A stretch of DNA of 64,000 bases, taken from NCBI RefSeq assembly GCF_032397745.1, contig NZ_CP135921.1, positions 4,576,501-4,640,500 of the forward strand, written 5' to 3'. Of the stretch, positions 50,230 to 58,466 are shown in pieces (positions within the stretch are counted from its first letter, which is position 1; each line of letters opens with the position of its first letter). The stretch is from Bradyrhizobium prioriisuperbiae. Lineage in GTDB: Bacteria; Pseudomonadota; Alphaproteobacteria; Rhizobiales; Xanthobacteraceae. The notes under the pieces were generated by a model, which saw only the letters and a program-made list of their open reading frames with translations, did not search any database and was not told the DNA's origin. A program made the translations under genes and the position numbers.

Positions 50230-50879
50230 GGGGTCGTCTCCTGTGTGTCCGGCATCTTGAACAACCCCCGCGTCAACAGCTTGTCATAGGCCGAGATGAC
50301 GTGCTCCGGCACCTTGGTCACGCCGCCGGCGGCGTAGGAGTAACGGCGGCTGAGATAGCCGCGCGCGCCCATGAACATGTGCACGATGGCTTCCAGTTCC
50401 TCGTCGCTGTAGGCGGCGACCTCGTCGGCATTGCGGGCGCGCCGCAGGATGCGGACATAGGCGGTGGAGATATTGTCGAGGTGCTTCTGATAGCCGGCGG
50501 GCGCGAAGAATTCGGCCTCGTTGAGAATGCGCAAAAACTCCGGCACGTGGTGCAGGAAGTCGAAAAACGCCTGGAAACGTATGATCTCCTGCACCGCGGC
50601 ATGGCCCGTGGGCGTGCGTTCCCGGATGAACCTGACCATGTCGAGCCCGATCGAGGGCAGCAACTGGTCCAGCAATTCCTGCCGGTTCTCGAAATGATTG
50701 TAGAACGTGCCTTGCGCCACGCCCGCGGCCTCGGTGATGCGGGCGACGGAGGCCTCCGCATAGCCGTGTTGTCCCACCATCTTGGTGGCGGCATCGAACA
50801 GCCGGCGCTTGGTCTCGTCATTGCGCTGGGCGCGGTTGAGCTTGACCACTTTCTTGGCCGCGACGGGAGGTTTAGTCAT
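50226..50879 (-). CDS. TetR-family transcriptional regulator
   Basis: A 217-residue TetR regulator. The N-terminal basic tail is followed by the helix-turn-helix RRLFDAATKMVGQHGYAEASVARITEAAGVAQGTFYNHFENRQEL. The C-terminal domain would bind a hydrophobic ligand or acyl-CoA. It sits inside the operon between acyl-CoA synthetase and SDR, overlapping each by four bases. A perfect inverted repeat at 52436-52458, in the gap upstream of the synthetase, is its best operator candidate and would also cover the divergent importer gene. Confidence 0.88.
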   Translation of the reverse strand: MTKPPVAAKKVVKLNRAQRNDETKRRLFDAATKMVGQHGYAEASVARITEAAGVAQGTFYNHFENRQELLDQLLPSIGLDMVRFIRERTPTGHAAVQEIIRFQAFFDFLHHVPEFLRILNEAEFFAPAGYQKHLDNISTAYVRILRRARNADEVAAYSDEELEAIVHMFMGARGYLSRRYSYAAGGVTKVPEHVISAYDKLLTRGLFKMPDTQETTP

Positions 50880-52381
50880 GGCGTGAGGCCTTCGAGTTCG
50901 GCGCGCAGCACACGCTTGAGCACCTTGCCGGAGGGATTGCGAGGCAGGCTGTCGCGCACGATCAATTGCTTCGGCACCTTGAAAGCCGCGAGCCGTCCCC
51001 GGCAGTGCGCGGTGATATCAGCGAGATCCAGCGTTGCGCCGGCAACGAGCGCCACCACCGCCACCGGACGTTCGCCCCAGCGCGCATCGGCAACGCCGAT
51101 CACGGCGACCTCGCTCACGGCAGGCAATTCGTAGATCACCCGCTCGACCTCGGAGGAGGCGATGTTCTCGCCGCCGGAGATGATGATGTCCTTCTTGCGA
51201 TCGGTCAGGAACAGAAAGCCGTCGGCATCGAGATAACCGATGTCGCCGCTGCGAAACCAGTCGTCGGCGAAAAACGCCGCTGCTGTCTTCTCCGGATCCT
51301 TCCAGTAACCTTTGGTGATCTTCGGCCCGCGCAGGCAGATCTCGCCGCTTTCGCCTGATGGAAGCGCACGTCCCATGTCGTCGCGGATCTCGATCTCCAC
51401 ATGGGCGATGGCGCGGCCAGTGGAGCCGATTTTTTCGATCTCGCGTCCCGCCTCCATGAAAGTGTCGCCGCCGCAAGTCTCGGTCAGGCCGTAGGCATCG
51501 ATGTAGCGGGCGTTGGTGAACACGTCCGAAAAGCTGCGGATGCGCGCTTCCGGCGTGCGCTCGCCGCCGCCGATCGCCCATTTGAGACTCGAGACGTCGT
51601 AACGCTCGCGCGCGGGGCAGGCGAGCATCGCCGTGGTCATGACAGGCGCAAGCCATGCGGCGTTGAGCTGATCGGTTGCGATCGCGGCCAGCGCCTGCTC
51701 CGCATCGAAGGTGCGCTGGATCGACAATAATCCGCCCTGCCAGAGCACGGCGATGCCGGGCAGGTCGAGCGCGCCGACATGATACAGTGGTCCGGTCACC
51801 AGCAGCCGCGTGTCGCGGCTCAGTCCCAGCACCAGCACCTGGTCGGCGGACTTCCAATAGATGTTGTCGTAACTCAGCATCACGCCCTTGGGGCGATCGG
51901 TGGTCCCTGACGTGTACATCAGCCGCATCAGGTCCGAGGGCTGGCGGCGCTGCATCGGCGCCGGCGGCGTGCCGGGCGCGGCCAGCCGCGTGGCGTTCAT
52001 CTGCGTGGCGTCATCCACCCGCACCGCCGGCGCGGGTCCCGCAGCATTCCCCGCAAGCTCGTCATCGACGATCAAGAGCTTCGCGCCGGAATTCTCCACG
52101 ATATAGCCGACCTCGTCGGCGGAGAGGCGGAAGTTGATCGGCAGGAACACCGCGCCGATGTGGCTGACCGCAAAAGCGATGTCGAGAAACGCCGCGCTGT
52201 TTTTCATCAGCACCGCGACCACGTCGTCGTGCCTTATGCCGCGTGACACCAGCCAGCCGCCGACCGTGCGGATGCGGGTCTCGAAGGCGGCGTAGGAAAT
52301 ATCCTCGCCACGGTATTTCAGCGCACAGCGCTGCGGCGTCTGCCGGGCGTGAAATGCGATGAAGCTGGATAAATTGATCAT
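50876..52381 (-). CDS. Acyl-CoA synthetase (AMP-forming)
   Basis: A 501-residue ANL-superfamily ligase. The AMP-binding motif is MYTSGTTDRPKGVM, with YGLTETCGG, SGDIGYLDADGFLFLTDRKKDII and the C-terminal catalytic Lys in RNPSGKVLKRVLR. It activates a carboxylic acid to its CoA thioester using ATP. It is the first gene of the operon; the TetR gene overlaps its stop. The start at 52381 (MINLSS) is chosen because upstream in-frame starts are only a TTG at 52426 and have poor context. The likely role is activation of the acid released after BVMO and hydrolysis. Confidence 0.9.
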   Translation of the reverse strand: MINLSSFIAFHARQTPQRCALKYRGEDISYAAFETRIRTVGGWLVSRGIRHDDVVAVLMKNSAAFLDIAFAVSHIGAVFLPINFRLSADEVGYIVENSGAKLLIVDDELAGNAAGPAPAVRVDDATQMNATRLAAPGTPPAPMQRRQPSDLMRLMYTSGTTDRPKGVMLSYDNIYWKSADQVLVLGLSRDTRLLVTGPLYHVGALDLPGIAVLWQGGLLSIQRTFDAEQALAAIATDQLNAAWLAPVMTTAMLACPARERYDVSSLKWAIGGGERTPEARIRSFSDVFTNARYIDAYGLTETCGGDTFMEAGREIEKIGSTGRAIAHVEIEIRDDMGRALPSGESGEICLRGPKITKGYWKDPEKTAAAFFADDWFRSGDIGYLDADGFLFLTDRKKDIIISGGENIASSEVERVIYELPAVSEVAVIGVADARWGERPVAVVALVAGATLDLADITAHCRGRLAAFKVPKQLIVRDSLPRNPSGKVLKRVLRAELEGLTP

Positions 52382-52435
52382 GCGACGCCCAAAAAGCGGA
52401 TAACCGACGTTGAAACGACCCTGCAAACACCAAAT

Positions 52436-52458
52436 ATGAATTATGACTCGTAATTCAT
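52436..52458. promoter_or_regulatory. Candidate TetR operator, perfect inverted repeat
   Basis: ATGAATTA (52436-52443) and TAATTCAT (52451-52458) are perfect inverted arms around 7 bases, between the divergent acyl-CoA synthetase and importer genes. One TetR dimer could regulate both directions from here. Confidence 0.6.
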
Positions 52459-52537
52459 CTTTCGCTTGACGTCACCCCCCAATTTCTGAAATCCTCCATT
52501 TCAACGGAGACGGAACGATCTCCGCTGGGAGGACGCG

Positions 52538-53809
52538 ATGACGATCACTGACAAGACCGGCGTGAGCCGGCGTTCGACGCTGGCGTTGTTAGGTGCAGGT
52601 CTTGGAGCGAGTGCTGTTTCGCTCGCCGCGCCGCATGTCGCGCGTGCGCAGGCCAAGACCATCAAGATCGGGATGCCGACCATTCTCTCGGGACGGGTGG
52701 CGCAGCTCGGCACCTCGTCGCGCAATGCGCTGCTGATGGAGGTGGAGAAGGTCAACGCCGCCGGCGGGCTCGCCGGCCGCACCATCGAGATGGTGATCCG
52801 CGATTCCAAAGGACAGCCGCAGGAAGCCGCCCGCATCGCCCGCGAACTGGTCAATACCGATGGTTGCGAACTGCTGATCGACGGCGAGGCGTCATCCGGC
52901 GCGTTCGCGGTGCACGAGGTGGCGCGCGATCTCGGTGTGTTCTGCCTGCACACCAATTCGGAGACGTCGTCGCTCACCGCCGATCCCAAGCAGCGCATTC
53001 CCAATGCGTTCCGCTGCGCCCGCGTCGGCGTGCACGACTCCATTGTCGGCGGCCGTTATGCAGCCGAAATTTCCAAGGCCAAGGACCTGAAGAAGTGGGC
53101 GACATGTTCGCCTGACTACGCCTACGGCCGCGACACCACCGGCGAGTTCACCACCTACCTGAAGCAGTTCGCCCCCGATGTCGAGATCATCAGCGAAGCC
53201 TGGCCGAAACTGTTCCAGCCCGACTACACCGAAGTGGTCACCAAGATCCTGCAGGCCAAGCCGCAGGCGCTGTACTCGTGCCTGTGGGGCGGCGATCTCA
53301 CCTCGTACATCGACCAGGCCAACATCTATGCGATGTTCACCCAGATGGAGGTGTTCGCGGTCAATATGGCGGACTACACCGCACTCACGGTCGTGAAGAA
53401 CCTGCCCAAGGGCATCCACTCCGGCAACCGCTACATCAAGACCTATCCGAAGACGGCGGAGAACGCTGCCTGGGGCGACGCCTACCGCGCCAAGTACAAC
53501 GAATATCCCACCAACTGGTCATGGCAGAACGCCACCGCCGTGGCGCTGGTGACGGAAGCCGCCAGGAAGGCCAACTCCACCGACGGCAAGAAGATCGCCG
53601 ACGCGCTGCGCGGCCTCACCATCAAGTCACCATTCGGAGCCGACGGCACCGTCACCATGCGCGCCGAAGACCAGACCATGGTCGGCTACGCCATCGGCTG
53701 GGGCACCACGATCTCGCAGGAGCCGTACGTGCCGGAGGTGAAGCCGGGCGACTGGAAGACCATCTTCGAGCTGGAAGCGCAATGGAAGAAGAGCAAGGGG
53801 TATGCGTGA
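52538..53809 (+). CDS. Liv-type ABC transporter solute-binding protein
   Basis: A 423-residue periplasmic receptor of the branched-chain amino acid type. The N-terminus SRRSTLALLGAGLGASAVSLAAPHVARAQ is a twin-arginine-like signal (ending near ARAQ). The mature part reads KIGMPTILSGRVAQLGTSSRNALLMEVEKVNAAGGLAGR, the usual LivK opening. In this group such receptors often bind aromatic or alkyl acids rather than amino acids. It leads a run of importer genes; a pair of palindromic repeats separates it from the permease gene at 54066. Confidence 0.9.
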   Translation: MTITDKTGVSRRSTLALLGAGLGASAVSLAAPHVARAQAKTIKIGMPTILSGRVAQLGTSSRNALLMEVEKVNAAGGLAGRTIEMVIRDSKGQPQEAARIARELVNTDGCELLIDGEASSGAFAVHEVARDLGVFCLHTNSETSSLTADPKQRIPNAFRCARVGVHDSIVGGRYAAEISKAKDLKKWATCSPDYAYGRDTTGEFTTYLKQFAPDVEIISEAWPKLFQPDYTEVVTKILQAKPQALYSCLWGGDLTSYIDQANIYAMFTQMEVFAVNMADYTALTVVKNLPKGIHSGNRYIKTYPKTAENAAWGDAYRAKYNEYPTNWSWQNATAVALVTEAARKANSTDGKKIADALRGLTIKSPFGADGTVTMRAEDQTMVGYAIGWGTTISQEPYVPEVKPGDWKTIFELEAQWKKSKGYA

Positions 53810-53826
53810 GACATGAACTCGGACTT

Positions 53827-53907
53827 GTAGCCCGGATGAGCGCAGCGATATCCGGGATGTGAGTCAATGTGTGGTTCCCCGGATGTCGCTTCGCTCATCC
53901 GGGCTAC
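53827..53907. repeat. Dispersed palindromic repeat, family D
   Basis: GTAGCCCGGATGAGCGCAGC at the left and GCTTCGCTCATCCGGGCTAC at the right are inverted arms; TATCCGGG and CCCCGGATGT pair inside. It lies directly before a family A repeat in the gap after the receptor gene. Confidence 0.65.
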
Positions 53908-53917
53908 TCCAGTTATC

Positions 53918-54017
53918 CGTCATCCTGAGGTGCGAGCGTAGCGAGCCTCGAAGGATGCACGGCCCGGGCCGTCGCCCTTCGAGGGCCGTACTGTGCACGG
54001 CCACCTCAGGGTGACGG
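53918..54017. repeat. Dispersed palindromic repeat, family A
   Basis: CGTCATCCTGAGGTGCGAGC at the left, CACCTCAGGGTGACGG at the right, with inner arms CCTCGAAGGATGCACGGC and GCCCTTCGAGGGCCGT. It is closely related to the copy at 58298-58414 and more distantly to 3010-3112. Confidence 0.7.
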
Positions 54018-54065
54018 TTTTCAGTTCTGTCGCGCAGGCGACTTGCGCTTTTAGGATTACACCCC

Positions 54066-54968
54066 TTGGACCTCGACACGCTCTTCAACTGCCTGACCAG
54101 CTCCGCGTGTCTCGTGACGCAGACCACGTCGGGCTTCATCATCGGCATGCTGCTGTTCCTGGTCGCGGTCGGCCTGACGCTGATCTTTGGCGTGCTCAAG
54201 GTGGTCAATTTCAGCCACGGCGCGTTCTATATGTTCGGCGCGTATTTCGCGATGTCGGCCTATCAGGCCAGCGGCAGCTTCATCGTGGCGCTGCTCGCCG
54301 GCTCGCTCGGCACCGCCATCATCGGCCTGGTGTTCGAGCGCGTGTTCATGAGCCGGGTCTATGGCAACGACGTGCTGATGCAGCTTCTGGTCTGCTACGC
54401 CTTCGTGCTGATCTTCGACGACAGCGTGCGCATCATCTGGGGCCCTGAATTCAAGTCCATGGGCATGCCCACGGCCTTCCAGGTGCCGCCGCTGTTCATC
54501 GGCGGCGGCGTGGTGCCGCCGTTCTACCTGCTGCTGATCGCGGTTGCGCTGGCCGTCGCGGCCATCCTCGGCCTCGGCCTGGCGCGCACGCGGCTCGGCA
54601 AGGTGATCCGCGCCGCGGCGCATAATCCGGCCATGGTGTCCTCGCTCGGCATCAACACCGGCTTGATCTATGGCGGCGTGTTCGCGCTCGGCGGCTTGCT
54701 GGCTGGGCTTGCGGGCGCGCTGGCGGCGCCGGTGCGCTCGCTGACCCCGGGCATGGGCTTCTCGGTGCTGATCGAGTCCTTCATCGTCACCGTGATCGGC
54801 GGCATGGGCTCGATCCTGGGCGCGCTGATCGGCGCGCTCCTGATCGGTTTGATCCGCGCCTTCGGCTCCCTCGGCTTTCCGCTGTTCACCGACGGCCTGA
54901 TGTACCTGTTCATGGTGATCGTGCTGGTGGTCCGGCCGACCGGCCTGTTCGGCAGGGATGTGGCATGA
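54066..54968 (+). CDS. livH: Liv-type ABC permease (LivH)
   Basis: A 300-residue membrane permease with about eight helices. FGVLKVVNFSHGAFYMFGAY is the typical LivH stretch and VIGGMGSILGALIGALLIGLIR the C-terminal motif. It forms the channel with LivM. The start is a TTG at 54066 with AGGA nine bases upstream; the next in-frame ATG (about 54147) would cut off the first part of helix 1. The following gene overlaps its stop (ATGA). It imports whatever the receptor at 52538 binds. Confidence 0.9.
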   Translation: MDLDTLFNCLTSSACLVTQTTSGFIIGMLLFLVAVGLTLIFGVLKVVNFSHGAFYMFGAYFAMSAYQASGSFIVALLAGSLGTAIIGLVFERVFMSRVYGNDVLMQLLVCYAFVLIFDDSVRIIWGPEFKSMGMPTAFQVPPLFIGGGVVPPFYLLLIAVALAVAAILGLGLARTRLGKVIRAAAHNPAMVSSLGINTGLIYGGVFALGGLLAGLAGALAAPVRSLTPGMGFSVLIESFIVTVIGGMGSILGALIGALLIGLIRAFGSLGFPLFTDGLMYLFMVIVLVVRPTGLFGRDVA

Positions 54969-55999
54969 CCGAGTTGCGCGCCGACAGCACCACCGATGTC
55001 GTCAGCGAAACGCGCGCGGCTGCGCCGTCGCGGCCGCGGCGATCGACCGATTGGGTGATCGCCCTCGTCGTGTTCGCTGTGCTGGCGACGCTGCCGCAGC
55101 TCACCAGCAGCAAGTATCTGCTCGACTTCGTGATCCGCTGCGCGGCCTTCGGCCTGTTCGCCACCTCGCTCAATCTGCTGGTCGGCTACACCGGCATGAT
55201 CTCGTTCGGCCATGGCATGTTCTTTGGGCTGGGCGCCTACGGCTTCGGCCTGATCATGCAGCGCACCGGCATGCCGATCCCGCTGGCGATGCTCTGCACC
55301 CTGCTGCTCACGGCGGTGGTTGCCGCCGGGATCGGCGCCATCTGCGTGCGCCTGAAAGAAATCTATTTCGCCTTTGTCACGCTCGCCTTCCAGATGCTGA
55401 TCCACAGCCTGATCCTGTCCTGGGTGCCGCTGACCGGCGGCGACCAGGGCCTGCGCGGCGGCATCCCGCGCCCCACTTTCCTCGGCATCGATCTCGCCAA
55501 TCACACCCATCTCTACATGCTGAGTTGCGCGCTGCTGGTGCTCGGCCTGTTGCTGATGCGCCAGATCGCGCAATCGCCGTTCGGCTATACGCTGCGCATG
55601 ATCCGCGACAACGCCACCCGCGCCAGTTTCATCGGCATCGATGTCTGGCGCGCCCGGCTCACCATCTTCGTGCTGGCGGCGCTGTTTGCAAGCCTCGGCG
55701 GCATCGTGATGGCGCTGTTTGTATCAGGCGCCTATCCGGAATTCGCCTACTGGACGATTTCGGGCGAGGGCATCTTCATCAACATGCTGGGCGGTGTCAC
55801 CACCTTCCTGGGGCCGATGGTCGGCACTGTTGTCTTGCTGCTGCTCAACGACACCGTCACCCGGCTGACCGAGCACTATGGCCTGGTGCTCGGCATCGTC
55901 ATCCTGTTTTTCGCCATCGGACTCCGTAAGGGCCTGATGGATTTTGTCGTCGAATGGATCGCGGCGCGCCGCGACAACAAAAAAGGGCCAACGACATGA
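54965..55999 (+). CDS. livM: Liv-type ABC permease (LivM)
   Basis: A 344-residue permease, about ten helices after a charged N-terminal stretch of about 28 residues. NLLVGYTGMISFGHGMFFGLGAYGFG and the loop TGGDQGLRGG are characteristic of LivM. It overlaps LivH by four bases and is overlapped by the SDR gene at 55996, so translation is coupled through the operon. Confidence 0.9.
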   Translation: MTELRADSTTDVVSETRAAAPSRPRRSTDWVIALVVFAVLATLPQLTSSKYLLDFVIRCAAFGLFATSLNLLVGYTGMISFGHGMFFGLGAYGFGLIMQRTGMPIPLAMLCTLLLTAVVAAGIGAICVRLKEIYFAFVTLAFQMLIHSLILSWVPLTGGDQGLRGGIPRPTFLGIDLANHTHLYMLSCALLVLGLLLMRQIAQSPFGYTLRMIRDNATRASFIGIDVWRARLTIFVLAALFASLGGIVMALFVSGAYPEFAYWTISGEGIFINMLGGVTTFLGPMVGTVVLLLLNDTVTRLTEHYGLVLGIVILFFAIGLRKGLMDFVVEWIAARRDNKKGPTT

Positions 56000-56802
56000 C
56001 CATCATGGAAACCACAGGGGTGGCATCAAGCGGGCGCGTCAGCGTCGTCACCGGCGGCGCCAGCGGCATTGGCGAAGCCTGCGTGCGCCAGCTTGCGGCC
56101 ACCACCAGCACCATGGTGGTGGTGCTGGATCGCGACCTCGACAAGGCGAGGGCGGTTGCCAAAAAGGTCGGCGGCCGCGCCTATGCCGGTGACGTCGGCG
56201 ATGCCGCCGCGCTTGAGGCTTGCGCTGCCACCATCGAGCGCGAATGCGGCCCTGTCGATGTGCTGGTCAACAGCGCCGGCATTCTGCAAGTGCCGCAGCG
56301 GCCGCACGATCTGCCGATGGCGATATGGGATGACGTGGTCAAGGTCGACCAGCGCGGCACCTATGTGGCGTCGGTGGCGTTCGCGCGCGCCATGATCGCG
56401 CGCCGCCGCGGCAGCATTGTCAACATCGCTTCCATCGCCGGCATGCGCTCGATGCCGCTGCATGCCTATGCGCCGGCGAAGGCGGCCGTCATCGCCATGA
56501 CCGAATGCCTGGCCTCAGAGTGGGGGCCTTCGGGCGTGCGGGTCAACGCGGTGTCGCCGGGATTTACGCTGACGCCCGCCCTGCAGGAGGCGATCGATCG
56601 CGGCGAGCGCGACACCGCACACCTCATCGTCAACGCCGCGCTGCGCCGCCTGGTCACGCCCGACGAGATCGCCCGCGTGGTTGCATTCCTCGCGTCGGAC
56701 GCCGCCTCCGCCATGACCGGCGCCAATGTTCCGGTCGATTGCGGCTGGCTCGCGGGCACCTCGTGGAGCACCTATGGCGGCCTGAGGGAGGCGACGGGTT
56801 AG
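55996..56802 (+). CDS. Short-chain dehydrogenase embedded in ABC operon
   Basis: A 268-residue SDR. Cofactor motif TGGASGIG (about 19-26), NSAG, and catalytic Tyr and Lys in YAPAK. The ATG at 55996 overlaps the LivM stop by four bases, and the LivG gene starts three bases after its stop, so it is a genuine member of the importer operon. That implies the imported substrate is an alcohol or ketone it acts on. It resembles the SDR at 49447 in size and C-terminal end (DCGWLAGTSWSTYGG). Confidence 0.9.
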   Translation: MTIMETTGVASSGRVSVVTGGASGIGEACVRQLAATTSTMVVVLDRDLDKARAVAKKVGGRAYAGDVGDAAALEACAATIERECGPVDVLVNSAGILQVPQRPHDLPMAIWDDVVKVDQRGTYVASVAFARAMIARRRGSIVNIASIAGMRSMPLHAYAPAKAAVIAMTECLASEWGPSGVRVNAVSPGFTLTPALQEAIDRGERDTAHLIVNAALRRLVTPDEIARVVAFLASDAASAMTGANVPVDCGWLAGTSWSTYGGLREATG

Positions 56803-56805
56803 CTC

Positions 56806-57561
56806 ATGCTTAGCGTCCAGCACCTCAACAAGGCATTCGGCGGGCTCAAGGCCAGCGACGACGTGTCCTATGATTTTGCGACCGGTTCGCTCACCGCGGT
56901 GATCGGGCCGAACGGCGCCGGCAAGAGCACGTTCTTCAACCTGATCACCGGCGCCCTGAAGCCGGACAGCGGCCGCATCCTGCTCGACGATGTCGATCTC
57001 GCGGGGCGTTCGCCGCCGGAGATCGTGCGCGCCGGCATCGGCCGCGCCTTTCAAGTGGCCAGCATCTTTCGCTCGCTCACGGTGGACGAGACCATGCGGG
57101 CCGCGGTCGGCGCCGACCAGGGCCGTGCCGCGGTGATGTTTCGGCGCTTTCCGCTGGCCGAGACCCGCGATCGCGCCGATCACGCCATGGAGATGCTGGG
57201 CCTGATCGACAAGCGCCATCGCACCGCGGCGACACTGTCCCACGGCGACCAGAAGCTGCTGGATATTGCGCTCGCGCTGGTGCTCGATCCCAAGGTGCTG
57301 CTGCTGGACGAGCCGACCGCCGGCATGGGCACCGAAGAGCGCTGGCGCATGATCGACAAGGTGCGCGAACTGTGGGAGCGCGAGAAGATCACGGTGGTGT
57401 TCATCGAGCACGACATGGACATCGTGTTCAAGATCGCGCCGGCCATCGTGGTGCTGTGTTACGGCCGCATCCTGGCCACCGGCACGCCTGATGCCATCCG
57501 CAGCAATCCCGCCGTGATCGAGGCGTATCTGGGCACAGAACAGCATGCGGGGGCGGCATGA
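56806..57561 (+). CDS. livG: Liv-type ABC ATPase (LivG)
   Basis: A 251-residue ABC ATPase: Walker A GPNGAGKS (34-41), signature LSHGDQK, Walker B LLLDEPTAGM and the switch His in FIEHDMDIVF. The signature has His instead of Gly, as is common in LivG. It energises the LivHM channel. It overlaps the next ATPase gene by four bases. Confidence 0.92.
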   Translation: MLSVQHLNKAFGGLKASDDVSYDFATGSLTAVIGPNGAGKSTFFNLITGALKPDSGRILLDDVDLAGRSPPEIVRAGIGRAFQVASIFRSLTVDETMRAAVGADQGRAAVMFRRFPLAETRDRADHAMEMLGLIDKRHRTAATLSHGDQKLLDIALALVLDPKVLLLDEPTAGMGTEERWRMIDKVRELWEREKITVVFIEHDMDIVFKIAPAIVVLCYGRILATGTPDAIRSNPAVIEAYLGTEQHAGAA

Positions 57562-58274
57562 GCGCGTCGCCTGTCGTTCAGGTCGAGGACCTCGACGTCT
57601 ATTATGGCACCAGCCAGATCCTGTTCGGTGTCGGCCTCGACGTGCGGCTCGGCGACACCATGGCGCTGCTCGGCCGCAACGGCGCCGGCAAGTCCACCAC
57701 CATGAAGGCGATCGCGGGGCTCGCCCCGGCGCGGCGGGGACGGGTGACATTGCGCGGGCAGCTCGTGTCCGGCCTGAAGCCGCATCACATCGCGCGCGCG
57801 GGCCTCGGCTTTGTGCCGGAAGACCGCCAGATCTTTCCCGAGCACAGCGTCGAGGACAATCTCATCATCGGCCGCAAGACGGGCCCGGAGGGCCAGGACG
57901 ACTGGCCGCTGCGGCGGATCTATGACGTGTTTCCGCTGCTGGAGCCGCTGCGCCATCGCATCGCCGGGCGCCTGTCCGGCGGTGAGCAGCAGATGCTGGC
58001 GATCGCCCGCACCCTGATGGGCAATCCGGTGCTGCTGCTGCTGGATGAACCCAGCGAAGGCCTTGCGCCGATCATCGTGCAGCGCATCGGTGAGCTGCTG
58101 CGCCAGTTGCGCTCAACCGGCGCCACCATCCTGATCGCCGAACAGAACATGCATTTCTGCCTGGGACTCGCCAGCCGCGCCACCGTGATCGACAAGGGCC
58201 AGATCGTCTACAGCGCCGGCATCGAGGAGCTGAAGGCAAACGAGACGGTGCGGCAAAGGTATCTGGCGTTGTAG
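57558..58274 (+). CDS. livF: Liv-type ABC ATPase (LivF)
   Basis: A 238-residue ABC ATPase: Walker A GRNGAGKST, signature LSGGEQQ, Walker B LLLLDEPSEGLAP and FVPEDRQIFPEHSVEDNLIIG, typical for LivF. With LivG it forms the ATPase pair. The ATG overlaps the LivG stop. After it comes a family A palindromic repeat and then the MmgE/PrpD gene. Confidence 0.92.
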   Translation: MSASPVVQVEDLDVYYGTSQILFGVGLDVRLGDTMALLGRNGAGKSTTMKAIAGLAPARRGRVTLRGQLVSGLKPHHIARAGLGFVPEDRQIFPEHSVEDNLIIGRKTGPEGQDDWPLRRIYDVFPLLEPLRHRIAGRLSGGEQQMLAIARTLMGNPVLLLLDEPSEGLAPIIVQRIGELLRQLRSTGATILIAEQNMHFCLGLASRATVIDKGQIVYSAGIEELKANETVRQRYLAL

Positions 58275-58297
58275 AGCTGCGGCGGGAACATGTTCAC

Positions 58298-58414
58298 CGT
58301 CATCCTGAGGTGCGAGCCGAAGGCGAGCCTCGAAGGATGGACGGCCGCAGCCTCTCAACGCGGGCCGTGCGCCCTTCGAAGGCCGTGCTGCGCACGGCCA
58401 CCTCAGGACGACGG
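58298..58414. repeat. Dispersed palindromic repeat, family A
   Basis: CGTCATCCTGAGGTGCGAGC at the left and CACCTCAGGACGACGG at the right are inverted arms; inner arms CCTCGAAGGATGGACGGC and GCCCTTCGAAGGCCGT pair as well. Nearly the same as 53918-54017. Confidence 0.7.
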
Positions 58415-58466
58415 GGTTAGCTCATTCGACTGTCCTTTTGTTATTTTCGTGAGTGAGAATGAACAG

